This document shows, piece by piece, positions 33,374 to 48,175 of a stretch of DNA of 64,000 nucleotides (positions are counted from its first letter, which is position 1; each line of letters begins with the position of its first letter). The stretch spans positions 186,001 to 250,000 of the forward strand of contig JARVKI010000052.1 of NCBI GenBank assembly GCA_036674765.1. The letters are read 5' to 3'. Origin of the DNA: Seiridium cupressi. Taxonomy: Eukaryota; Ascomycota; Sordariomycetes; Amphisphaeriales; Sporocadaceae. Made by a program: the position numbers and the translations under genes. The notes below the pieces were generated by a model. It was not told the DNA's origin, made no database searches, and saw only the letters and a list, made by a program, of their open reading frames with translations.

Positions 33374-34216
33374 ATGGTTAATGAGTGTAAGACAAAATTT
33401 AACGTTCCTCACAGGGACAGCCAACAAGAAGATATACATATAAATAATATGCAGGAATACTATAAGAATCGACATCGCCAGCACAATCACACCGGTCCAG
33501 CCGTCATCGCAGAAGTCTTGGAAGAATGGATCACCGAAACCAATAACTTTTCCTATGATATCCCGGCCGGATCGAGCATCATCTCCTGGCTAAACGGAAT
33601 CGGTGACTTCAGCGGCGTCACGACCGGCCCCACGACCGCGACCACGACAATGACAACGACAACTACTAGCCCACCAACTACACCGCCCACTCCAACATAC
33701 AAGACTATTCCAGAGCCCTAATTCAGCGTCATTTATCCCAGCGGCAACGGGAATATACACGATCACACACATGTCGATTACACCCACCTAGCCAAGTGTC
33801 ACGATCATGGGATGGACGACATTGATCCGGATATGACCTATAACACAAACGAGGACATATGCTACGGGGCGGGCACGGTCGTGGATAATGATTTGGAGGA
33901 TAGGGGCTACTGCAACATTGTGCTGCTCAGGACATGCAGCATCGTTCTGGGCATTGCCGACGCGAAGATCGGGGCGACCTACTTTTCGGGCTATTAGCTG
34001 CAGAACTTCCCGAGAAGGGCAAAGACGGCTTGTGGCGACGGCCCGGCTGCGGCCATCGGCACGGCTGGTGAAAACCCAGACGACGCAGGTGGTGGTTATT
34101 TTGAGAGCTCCTGTCTCGTCCACCAGGGTCTGGAGGGCGCCTGTGGTACGAAAGTGGGTATAAGTGGGAGGAAAAAGATCAAGGTGGATTCAATCAAGAT
34201 CCGAGGAAGAACATGA
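33374..34216 (+). pseudogene. Unidentified cysteine-containing protein frame with two internal stops
   Basis: A single reading frame of 281 codons runs from ATG 33374 to TGA 34214-34216, interrupted only by TAA (33719-33721) and TAG (33995-33997). The first third contains EVLEEWITETNNFSYDIPAG and SIISWLNGIGDFSG, followed by a Thr/Pro-rich linker (VTTGPTTATTTMTTTT). The remainder has spaced cysteines (AKCHDHG, EDICYGAGT, RGYCNIVLLRTCSIVLGIAD, KTACGDG, ESSCLVHQG, GACGTK). This layout, two modules joined by a Thr/Pro linker, resembles secreted carbohydrate-active or surface proteins. I considered the C-terminal part of class V chitinases but cannot confirm it. There is no clear signal peptide at this ATG, so the true start may be lost. 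Confidence 0.5.
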
Positions 34217-34688
34217 AGATTCATCCCACTAAAGACGTCACTATTCTTATAAGATCAGTCAAGCGCCAAAATGTTGATGAGACTTGGTAGACTTGCGATC
34301 ACCCGTAGTAAAATCGTAGCTTCGTCTTATGGCTGGAGAATTGAGTGAATCCCTTTGGAGATGTGCGGCCCTTAAGCTCCCACGACGTTGGCTGTGTTAG
34401 AAATGAAGTTCAACTTTCTCCATCAAATTTTCCTACATACATAGTGGGTAATTCCAAACAGGCCTAAAGAAGTGCACTATATCATTAAAATATTTCAACG
34501 GTAGATTTTCCAAACTTGGTAGCAGTTCTAAAAATTGTGTTAACACGCAGAACAAGCAGAGAACCAGGTATGTCATGATTTTACTTCATTATTGTTTGAT
34601 CATCAGGAGACGACTCTACAGGTATCTATTCCCAAGCGCCTTACAAGTCCGTATCCCATCATTACATTATCGCATTATTGCTCGCCGC
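34217..34688. other. Intergenic, no gene seen
   Basis: 3' flank of the mannitol dehydrogenase gene; A/T-rich and featureless. Confidence 0.55.
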
Positions 34689-37339
<2,651 letters not shown>

Positions 37340-39176
37340 CTAAAAGTTCTCTTTGCCCCACACGAAGGAGAATCTACTCAATGTCAGTCTTCTGTATCTA
37401 CGGCTAGTCATTTAAAGGATGAGAATCAAACTTACCCAGGCTCACTGTACTTGTTACAGAAAACGTGGAGAGCACTGCCCAAACCCTTGGGACCACAGAA
37501 GAACACACCAGCCTCGGCAGGTGCGTGGAGCTTCCTAATACCCCGGAAGATCATGTCCCAGTTGGGGCGGCCAAAGTTTGTCGGACTCCTCAGGCCAGTG
37601 ATGGTATCCTTGTCGGCGTTGGCATCGTTGATCATGATGTTCGTGGCATCATCGGCCTTGATCTTGGCAGTCAGATACGTGTGAATTTCAATGCGACCGT
37701 CGATATCCTGGGCCTCGATGGCTAGCAAGAGCGAGCGGAACCATTCGAAGGAACCAAAATCTCTGCAAATCCAAAAGAAGTAGACCTTGGCTAGGCGAGT
37801 CTTCTTCTGCGGGTAGTTCATGCGGTACCAGATGGACTTGAGAATAGAAGCGAACGGTGTGACACCGATACCAGCACCACAAAGAACCGAGATCTCGTAT
37901 TTGAAAACATCTTCTGATGCGGAACCGAAAGGTCCGTCGACGTATACGCGGGGGAGAACACGCTTCAGCGCGGGATCAGTGTCGTTGGTCTGCCCGTCGA
38001 CACCAACGACCTTGGATTTATCACCCTTTCCGCCAAAGTCGCAGCCTAGCGTGGCTGCAACTTGCTTGGTAAAGTCACCGGCCATACGCATGTGGATTGA
38101 AATGTAGTCCTCCTCGGGCGCACTCGTCAATGTAAAGGGGTGATATTGCCACAAGGAGACCTCGGGGCAGCAGAAGAAGATATACTGTCCTGCCCTGGTC
38201 TTGGTGTGCTCCTTCTTGATCTGAATCTCGCACACGTTGCTGGGATGCTGAATGACCTTTGAGATGTAGGTCTTGTGGCGTCCACGCATCTCACGGGCCA
38301 CACGTTCGGCTAGGTAGATGAACCCCCCGTACATCCAGTACTGCCAGAAGACACCGATGGCAGTTGTGCCGACTGAGATGCAGAACGGTGCAGTATCGGG
38401 TTGAATCATACAAAAAGCTCCGTGGAAAGACCAGAAAAGGAAGAACACGATGAACATATGATGAGTGTACCAAAAGCGTTCGTAGTTGGCACGTCGTGGC
38501 TTCTCATATGATGTTACCACCATTCCCGTCAACGCAATCAGCATTATGTATCCCGTCCATCCAGGACCAGAGGTGAAGTTTGCAAGCAACCACCCGTAGA
38601 TTCCCAAGTTGTTCTTGGCGGCGATCTGGGCGAAGTTGTTCCAATGAGCAATCGTGTGTACCCACGAGAAGAAGAAGATCGACCAGGCCGTCGTGATGTG
38701 GAACGTGATGTTCTTGTCAAACTGGATGATACCGTTCAATGGTGTCTGCCGCGCAATCGAAATAAAGGTCCTGCAGACGGGAAGCAGTATAAGCGCAACG
38801 TCGATGTGGAGCACGAGAGCCGCTGATCTGGCAATCATGTAGGTCGGCCCAAAGGTGTCTCGAGCGACTTGCAGGTTGTCCTTGACCGCATAGTTGACGA
38901 AACCGAACGCAAAGACCATTGCGTGCACGGCCATGAAGATGAATACAAAACTACCGAGTCCATTAGCACGAGGTCTTACAAGTATAGACTTACGAGGTCG
39001 ACGTACAATCTTCGGTAACCCTCATTGATCATCCATCGGTCGAACCTTTCAGCCATGGTGAGTTCCTTTTGTCTTTCTTGCGTCATCTCACCCGAGAGAA
39101 GAAGCCTATGCAACGGCGTCCATCTTGATCGCTCCGTCTGCTTCTCCCCGTAGTCCATCATCCCGTAGCCCGACAT
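37340..39176 (-). CDS. noxA: NADPH oxidase NoxA
   Basis: A membrane flavocytochrome that passes electrons from NADPH via FAD and two haems to oxygen, giving superoxide for sexual development and hyphal signalling. It has 572 residues in exons 39176-39007, 38950-37436 and 37373-37340. Intron 1 (GTACGT...GGTAG) joins MINEGYRRF to FVFIFMAVHAMVF. The short last exon gives the conserved ending GFSFVWGKENF. Haem ligands lie in ITTAWSIFFFSWVHTIAHW and ERFWYTHHMFIVFFLFWSFH. The FAD motif is HPFTLTSAP; NADPH motifs are CGAGIGVTPFAS, YFFWICRDFGSFEWF and FFCGPKGLGS. There is no EF-hand and no long N-terminal extension, which separates it from NoxB/NoxC. The start MSGYGMMDYGEKQ is conserved in Eurotiales. 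It acts with NoxR/Rac, encoded elsewhere. Confidence 0.95.
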
Positions 39177-42129
39177 CTTTGGCTATAGATCCCAATCAGA
39201 ATCGTACACGTCGGGGAGCTACTTTTCGCAGGTGACTGTGTCGACGGAATCCTCCAAAGTCCGCCTTTGACGTTGCAATCCTGGGAGGCTCCCAATGCGA
39301 AACACCTTCCTCTTAATTAAATACCCCAAGTATGATCGTGAATTTCGTTATATCTCAAATCTTTCAGAGCCTGCTGAATTGTTGTATTTCCATCTAAATG
39401 AGAGTTACCAAATGGTTTAGGGCGATTTGTGCTCCAGCACGGCAGCTTAAAGAATTATATGGATGAAAGAAAGTAATGGACTGAAGCCTGCAATCACAAC
39501 GAAGCAGAGGAGCTGGGCCGGTTAGCCAAAGAACACCGCACCAGCGATCATCAGTAGGGAGAGTGAGGCTGTTAGTGGTGAAGACTGGAAGCGAAAGAGA
39601 GGAAGCAGGTGTCTCACGCATGAGAGCGGGAGAGTGGGAGGGGGTAAGTGGTTATGGGCAAATGCCAAGCAGAGGGAAACGGAGGATCATTCGACGTAGA
39701 TCATACCTTTTCACTATGCCTGCACCTGGCGGCTGCTTCGATTGCGCGTCCTGAATCAAGGTGCCAATCGAGTTTGGTTTCCCAGAATACCAAGGCCTTG
39801 AAATGAAAGGAAAGAGGCAGGAAAAAGAATAAGAAAACGGCGGTGCGGGACGACGGGGGTAGAAGTCCAGGATGTTCATAGGCCTGGCCTATCCTGTATG
39901 TATCTGTGACATGCGGCGGCGACGGGATAAGGTAAGGCTTGAGCGGCTCTGACATCTGCAGCGGAAGTACCCTGGGACAAAGACAATGCCGAAGCAAGGG
40001 TCATGGACCTGGAACATGTAGAAGGACGGCGGGGCTGGCAGCTCTGAGGACGAGTCAGGACTGCAGAATGGGCAGACTGGTTGCGCCAGCAGCACAGTAG
40101 CCGTTGAGCGTGCACAAGACGCCCGCCCAGATCTCGAAACGACTTGGTCTCGATCAAGTCTAGAAACGGTTACAGTATGGTTCAGGATGGCTAGGATACA
40201 TGTGGGCAGCCCGGGTTCTGTGGAGCCAAGAAACTGTTCCTGACAGAAGTGCCGGGGTGTGTCTGTAAACTGGCCGAGCTTGATTTCAACACTGTTCCGA
40301 CCTCAGCTGTTGACCCCAAAAGCAAGAAACGCTTCGAGAAATAGTCGGTATCACCGTTCGCTGGATAGAGGCCTGCTTAGTTGCTCTCATCGCTTGATCA
40401 GAAGTGCTCGCGTATTCTGCTATTATCATTGTGTTCCATGGGTAATTCTTTCGAGGATACCATGTCGACGTAATGACTGCACCCACGACTTTGAAGCTGC
40501 ACAGACTTCAGCGGCTTCAGGATCGCCACAGAAGCGTGCGAGAGGTGTGGGGAATCGCACCACTTTTCCCAACTGCCCATAAACCCATGGGCGCCTACAA
40601 TGTACCCATGTGAGAAGACCCGAGAAGCTTTTCGAGAGCGAGAATCCACAAAGACTCGTAGTAGAAGAAGGGGGAACATGCGCTCTCGACGCTGATGGGC
40701 GAGCGTGTCTGCTAAGCCGGCGTCAATGCGGCAAATCCATGTCCCCTGCATTGGAGGGGTCAAGACTCGTCGCGCCCGTTGATTGGCTCCATCGTTGCTG
40801 ATTCCGGGGTAGCGCGTGTCGCAGAGCGTTTCGCCAGGGTCGCTGCGACACTCGCACAAGTCTTGGCAACTTCGAGGCGTTGCAGACGCACCACGGCGAT
40901 GAGCGCGACTGCATGATTTTGAGATGTGCCAATCCCATTCTCTGCAGAAGATCCCCGCCGACATACAGGCTCCAGGCTTTTCCCTTAGTGCAACACCTCT
41001 CACCTTTAGAGGTGAGCGCCTATTGGCTAATCCAACATGATCCGGGAATGTGCATAAGACTTCGCAACCGAGAATCGTAGGGAGTTGGGTTCGGATGAAT
41101 CTTACTAGCGCTGCATACATGTAAGGAGCATTGATACCAGATCGAATCTCACAGACGCACTCCCGATGAGCAACTCGAGGCGTTATCATTTGCACATCAC
41201 AGAACGTCTGCATCCTTGGGCCGATCAATCTAATCATAGCAACAATCTGCCCACGACTTAAGGGATTGCGTGGGATCGCAAACACCCTTCATAAGTCGCC
41301 TTCCTTTATCATCCCACGGAGTCTGCGTTTCGTTCCCTTTTGACGCCATATCTACTTTCCTTAATTAGCTCCCGAACGTTTGTGATGAGGCGATCGGTCG
41401 GCGCCTATACAGCTTCCATCATGCAACGGATTGTGCTTGGTGACATTTGTGATCACAGATGCGAGATACTACACGCAAGGATTGCCCATAATCTTGCTGC
41501 CAGGTGGCTTACGGACATGACTATTTGTTGGAGCCGGTTGCGAGTTTGAGGCTCTGCTATCTCCTGTAAGGGTATACCTTGTCTTCAGCAGAGCCTCAAT
41601 CCCTGATGTCGTCTGGTCACGCTAGGCTTGATTTAGATCTGCACACTTTCGAAAGCCAACCTATTGCATTTAGCTTGAACGTGCTCGTGATGCCGCCGAA
41701 ATCCCTAACTCTCGTGTTTATGTGTCTCAGCCCCGGGGTTTCCACGGCATCTACCTGTAGCTCATGAGCCAGTATTTTCAACATAGATGACGTGTGAAGG
41801 AATGATGTCTCCCTCAGTAAAAAAATAAATAAAATAAGACTCGTCTATAGGACGTAGTTCGGCAGACCGGATGCAATCAGCACAGGGACTGCGTATGGGG
41901 GCTCCGTATGTACGGATCCCTGAGATCATGTATCGCTTATCCTGAGACCCATACAAATGTCCGTGTTCTTACTACAAGTTTCGTTTGGTCCGATATTCTC
42001 TATCCGCAATCCGGACGCCGAGACTCAGCGCTCTAGAAAGGCCTGGCAGCCCGGATCAGTTGTATCCTAATCATACACAAATGGATTGCAGAGGACCTGT
42101 TCATATCTTCGGCTATACACGAATTCCCG
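39177..42129. other. Three-kilobase region without a supported gene
   Basis: The left part is the noxA 5' region, long and pyrimidine/purine-rich. A 295-codon minus frame without an early ATG (40398-41285) is the longest open frame but shows no family and unusual Cys/Arg content, so it is not called. A small exact hairpin, CTCACCT-TTAG-AGGTGAG, lies near 40999-41016. Confidence 0.45.
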
Positions 42130-42480
42130 CCGAGTCTCCCGAGTGAAGTCCTATATAAAACGTTGAGAGTATACGTTATTCGTTCTGTTACACTTTTACC
42201 CTTAGCTATAAACAGGAGAATTTAAAAGTCGTAAAGAGGTTTTCTTCTTCTCTAATTAAAGATAATATAATATTAATAATGATATTTACAAACTTATCTA
42301 TTATTATAATTGTTTATAATCTTAACAAATAAATAAAACGCAGAAAAAAAAGGGGGAATAAAACAAAAATAAATAATCGGTCGCGGAAGTGTTCAAATAA
42401 AAAGAAGTAAATAACGCGAGCATCATATTTGCAGCTATGTAGCAGATGATACGGCAAATATATTCAAGACACAAAACATG
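42130..42480. other. A/T-rich island
   Basis: About 350 bases of nearly pure A/T, with runs such as TAATATTAATAATGATATTT and AAATAAATAAAACGC, differing sharply from both flanks. It could be a small repeat eroded by repeat-induced point mutation or an expanded A/T spacer. No transposon coding remains. Confidence 0.6.
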
Positions 42481-42833
42481 ATCACTCATAAATCAAATTC
42501 ACATAATACCGAAAGAGAAATGTGAGTTCATCTGCAATGTTTCATTGTGCCTTCGTTCTGCCCTGTGGGCTGCCTCTACGCAATTAGCAAAGCAGCCGCA
42601 ATTCGTATCCATGCCAGCCCCTCAAGTCATGCGCAAAATGTTCTGGACAAAAGAGACCCAAAACCACTCAAAGCAGTATGTATCGATGGAAACGCCAACG
42701 TAGAACTTCGGTGACATTGACTACTCGTCGCCGACAATATCGATGTCGGCCTGATTAGACCAGTAAACCCATTCCTTGCCCTGTATCTTCCCGGTAGAGC
42801 AGCCACGCCACATGACCATTCCATCATATCTTA

Positions 42834-43846
<1,013 letters not shown>

Positions 43847-46005
43847 TGTGTGGTGAAATGTTGTGGTGTTGTGTTGGTTTAGGAGTGTGTTTCGCGGGGT
43901 CGATGTCGCTCTCAAGGCTGGGCGGCGAAGGCTGTTTATCAGTCAGTGGGAATGGAATGCGAGAGAAAAGAGTCGACAGTCCAAACGGAGAGCGACAACA
44001 AAGAAATGGCGATAGTGCAACGAAGGTTGAGCGTACCTGGAGAGGGTATCAAGGTGTTAACTAATGCACAGATTGGTCAGGGGGTGTGCAGTGGTGAGTC
44101 CGCCGCTGTTTTGGTTCAGAAAAGAGATTTGTGCTTCGCGGAGGGCGGATTGTCGATGGTTGATGATGATTCCAACGTATCGGTGAATGCGAGCGAGGGA
44201 GGGGGGGAAAGAAGGACCCAGTTGCCAGGTGTTGGTCCGAGCCTTGCCTTGCACAGCACAAAGGAGTGGGATAAATATTAGGCCAGGGGAGCAATAGCCT
44301 CAGGCAGGAGACCAAGCGTCAGCGCCTGAGGCCACTGCGCCGCCTGAGTGGGCAGTGGCGTGCAGCTGAGGAGCCTGTTGACCCGCTTTTCCCTCCCATC
44401 TAGCCCAACTCTCTGCCCAGCAGCCAGCAGCCAGGCGGCTTCTTGCTCAGGCGGCAATGGCGAAACTGCTGCTTGTCATTCACCAAACCCAACACAGCCA
44501 CATGCCCGCAGGCACTTTGGGCGCTAACGCACTCGGCTGGGCCGACAACATTTTCGCTTCACCAATGTCACTGCAAATCAGTGTCAGCTTTGTCAGAGCC
44601 ACCCATCAATGCTGACTGATCAGGTATACAAGCATTAAGTCACAGCCATCCTATTTTTTCCTCCTCGAACTTTTTGGTATAGAGAAGGTAGTGATATTGA
44701 ACCCAGCACCTAATCGCATATCAATGTGAGACTTCCAAATGACTCAAATTATACGAATGCCACCCATTACATAATGCTCTTCTAATTCATGTTTCGGCAT
44801 GGTTCAAGAATCAAGACATAGTCCATGGTCTGCTAAATGGCTCCACTGCTGGGTCTTGGGCCACATGGCAAGTTTGGTCACCATGTTTGAGACGTCGATC
44901 AGAACAACCACTTAGTAGCCAATGCTTGGATATTCTCGGGGAATGCCGAGACATTGTATTCTCATATGATGTTGAACAATCTATAGAAGTGGTTTAGAAT
45001 CTAAAGCCCTGTGAAAGTATAAGAAACTAAACAACAAGGTTGCTTCACATCTATGCGCTCGAAGGTATCTCGTCTTGATTCATGAGAGGGGCTTTCCCAC
45101 CCTTAGGTTCCACATTCTGAACAACCTTATGTTGTGGCATTGAACAGGATTTGACATGATCGGCCTCTTCGTCACAGTTTTCGGAGGTTCCCAAGGATAT
45201 CTAATAGCAAACTATGTAGGCATGATGACTTATGTTTAGTGAAGAATTCGGACGGTATAAACAACGTCTAGGCCCAGACTGCGGATGCCATCCTATTATT
45301 ACTATCATTGGTACTTAGTGGTCTCCATACTGTAATGTTCTCTGAGGAACACAAGGATCAGGTAACACGGAAAAGCCGTCAAACAATGCGTTATCGGAGA
45401 GTTGGCCAAACTTATCAGGAACAATATCACCTTATTTAGAATTCTTTTTCCAAAATAGCAATCCCGAGACAATACGGTAGCCATCAACAACACCCCCACC
45501 CCCCGGATATTTTGCGCACCATATCTAGAAATGGTAGAGAATTGGAGACACCACCACTAACCTAACTCGATATGAGAACAATGAAGGTGGGCATTTCCAA
45601 AATTCGAATGCAGTTTCTTGCAATGGGGAGAGACATTGGATACATGTTCGGAACGCTTTCCGGAGGATTTGCGAGACATTACGAAGAGTAGGCCCTAATT
45701 GTCCGTCCGTTATGATTCCGACATAGGCCAACAGCGGAATTGGGACGATTTGATGGACCACGGCGGATACATATGAGAAATGGAACAATGAACCGACCAT
45801 TGATGATGTCTTTGTGTGGCTGCGCTACTATTTAGATGGTTTGACAACTCAAAGGCGACTTGATTTAGAAGTCCTACCAATCCAAGCAGCCGGAATCACA
45901 CGATCACACATCGATTAATGACGACTTTTACTTGAGTATACTCCTAAATACCTAGCATGTATAGAACGGGGGTACCCGCAAATGCTAGGCGATGATAATA
46001 GACTA
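43847..46005. other. Two-kilobase intergenic region
   Basis: The left 450 bases are the ubc4 5' flank, with GCCTGAGG-type short repeats near 44298-44360. The rest has weak minus frames (45305-45499, 45525-45800) that are hydrophobic but unassignable. No RNA gene was seen. Confidence 0.5.
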
Positions 46006-47420
46006 TCATACAAATCCTTGGATGCCTGTGATCGCGCGTCCTATTATTAAACCTGGTTTATGTTAGTAAACGGCATAGTGAACGCATTGAGCGTCCATGA
46101 GAGGAAAGATAAACTTACTATGAATATCACTCTGTCCCTCGTATGTCTGTGTTACGAACAGATTGGCGACGTGCCGTCCGATCCCGTACTCGTCGCTGAC
46201 AGCATTACCACCAAATATTTCCTGAAGTGTTCTCGCATTCCACAAAGCTTTGTCGCAGTTCTGTCTCTTAATCATAGAAATCATCTCTGGTGTGGCCTTG
46301 CCCTCATCTTTCAGTCTTCCGACCTGGATGGCTGCTAGCGTGCCATAAGCGGCATCTGTTGTTGCATCCGCCAACTTCTTCTGTACCAGCTGATACTTGG
46401 CTATTGGGTTGTTCTTGAACTGCCTTCTCTCAAGAGCATATGTTCTCGTCCGTTGAATGCAGTCCTCCAATGCCCCCATAGTACCAAGCGCAATACCATA
46501 ACGAGCACTATTCAGGCACGTGAAGGGACCAGAGAGGCCCTCAACATCCGGGAACATGTTTGCCTCGGGGACAGGGCAATCGTCGAGCTGGATCATTCCG
46601 GTAATACTGGCACGAAGGCCATTTTTATTTTTGATTGGGGGCGTTTCGAGTGTGCCGGGTGGGCAGTCTTTACGCTCGACCAAGAAGCCCTTGATCTTAC
46701 CCGTCTCTTGTAGCTTGGCCCATACCATGAGAACGTCGGCAATCGGACTGTTTGTGATCCACGTTTTCGCACCACTCAGGAGCAGATAGCCCTTCTTGGA
46801 CGGGTGCGGACGTGCAACTGTCTCCATAGAGCCCGGATCGCTGCCGTGGTTTGGCTCGGTCAGGCCGAAAGCGCCAAGCATCTTTCCCTTTGCCATTTCG
46901 GGAAGAAACTTTTCTTTCTGCTCGACCGTTCCAAATTCATGTATACCACCCATCACCAGGGAAGACTGCACGGACATGCCCGATCGATAGCCACTGTCGA
47001 CGCGTTCGACGGCTCGCGTAATCAGACCCGAGGCGACTGTACTGGCGCCTGCGCAGCCGTAACCTTCGAGATTCGCACCGAGTAGCCCGAGTTCGCCCAT
47101 TTCGGAGAGGATGGCGGCATCGTAGTTCTCTTCGCGGTATGCCTCTACCAGGCGCACGAAGTCAGTGGACCGGCATCTGGAAAGGAGAAGAGAAGCATAT
47201 ATGGCTTACGAAGTACACGGGGGAGCATTCGCTCTTGGCAATATCGCTCCGCCGTCTCAGATATGGCCAGTTCCTCTTCAGTGAGCAACGCCTTGCTGTT
47301 CAATGGATCTTCCCAGTCGAAGACGGGCGAGCCAGCAGTTGCGTAGCTTCGTCTGGCTTTACATGGCCTCAGCGCAGAGACCAGTGGTCGCGAGCATTGT
47401 CGAATGGCAGGTCGAAACAT
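46006..47420 (-). CDS. Glutaryl-CoA dehydrogenase, mitochondrial
   Basis: An acyl-CoA dehydrogenase family flavoenzyme that oxidises and decarboxylates glutaryl-CoA to crotonyl-CoA in lysine/tryptophan breakdown in the mitochondrial matrix. It has 427 residues. The exons are 47420-47210, 47144-46119 and 46052-46006, with introns of 65 and 66 nt in matching phases (RMLPRVL to QAYREENYD; GQSDIH to SLIIGRAITG). The N-terminus MFRPAIRQCSRPLVSALRPC then KARRSYATA is a mitochondrial presequence. Family marks are FGLTEPNHGSDPGSMET, GAKTWITNSPIADVLMVWAK, LRASITGMIQLDDCPVPEAN, SARYGIALGTMGALEDC and LFVTQTYEGQSDIH with the catalytic Glu. The GCDH-type NHGSDP and GLRASITG signatures distinguish it from medium- and short-chain acyl-CoA dehydrogenases. 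Confidence 0.92.
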
Positions 47421-48175
47421 GGTGCCTGTGCCAATTGCGGACAAGAGAGGGGAGTGCACTCGAACTTGAAGACCTCATCATGAAAGCCGCTCCTAGTTCT
47501 CCCCAATATAATCAGCGGCCTCTGGGAATGGGCCGAGTTAAGGAGTGCGGGGCCGAGGTTGTCTTGTCTGACGGCGACGACAGGGGCAAGGCGCCGCTAG
47601 CAACAGCGCCCCAGGTCCGGATTTCGGCAGTCGCTACAATGTACAACGTAGGCGCAACGCGCAGCAACGCGACCAGGCATAGCGAGTTACATATATTACT
47701 ATTATTCAATGGCTCATTGATGGTGATGGGATTCCCACGATCGCCATTTTCCGGCCACTCGACGAAAGACCTCAATCAAGACCCAAAGTAGGCAACACTC
47801 CAAGTTTACACTGAGTTCTTGCGGACATATTCTCCTGCATAGTCCTACTACTCGAATGGTCTTGCGCAGGAATCGAATACATGGATAAGTCGGCCGTACA
47901 TGGTCTAGTCATATCATAGAGCAAGTCTTTTTGGTATCGTTGTTCCGTCGCGGACCCGGGCAAAATGTTCGTGGCTTCCCTTAGCAACATGTGTCTTCTC
48001 CGCGTGAGATGTTCTTACCTCGAAGAGAGGAAGGAGCATAGGACTCACGTAACCAACTTCTACGTGCCCATTCCTTTGTCGTTGACTTTAACTTGTACCT
48101 CACGCAACCTGAACGTGTATTACCCACTCACCTTTCGTTACTATTGTCCCTATTATTTTATCGTCACCAGCCTTC
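47421..48175. other. Divergent intergenic region
   Basis: It lies between the glutaryl-CoA dehydrogenase gene (leftward) and the disordered-protein gene (rightward). The pyrimidine-rich segment at 48040-48170 precedes the ATG at 48176. No other feature was seen. Confidence 0.55.

Noticed and set aside
40398..41285. A 295-codon minus-strand open frame upstream of noxA
   Set aside because: It opens with GTG, has no recognisable motif, and has odd Cys/Arg content with scattered composition. Nothing in the context supports a gene.
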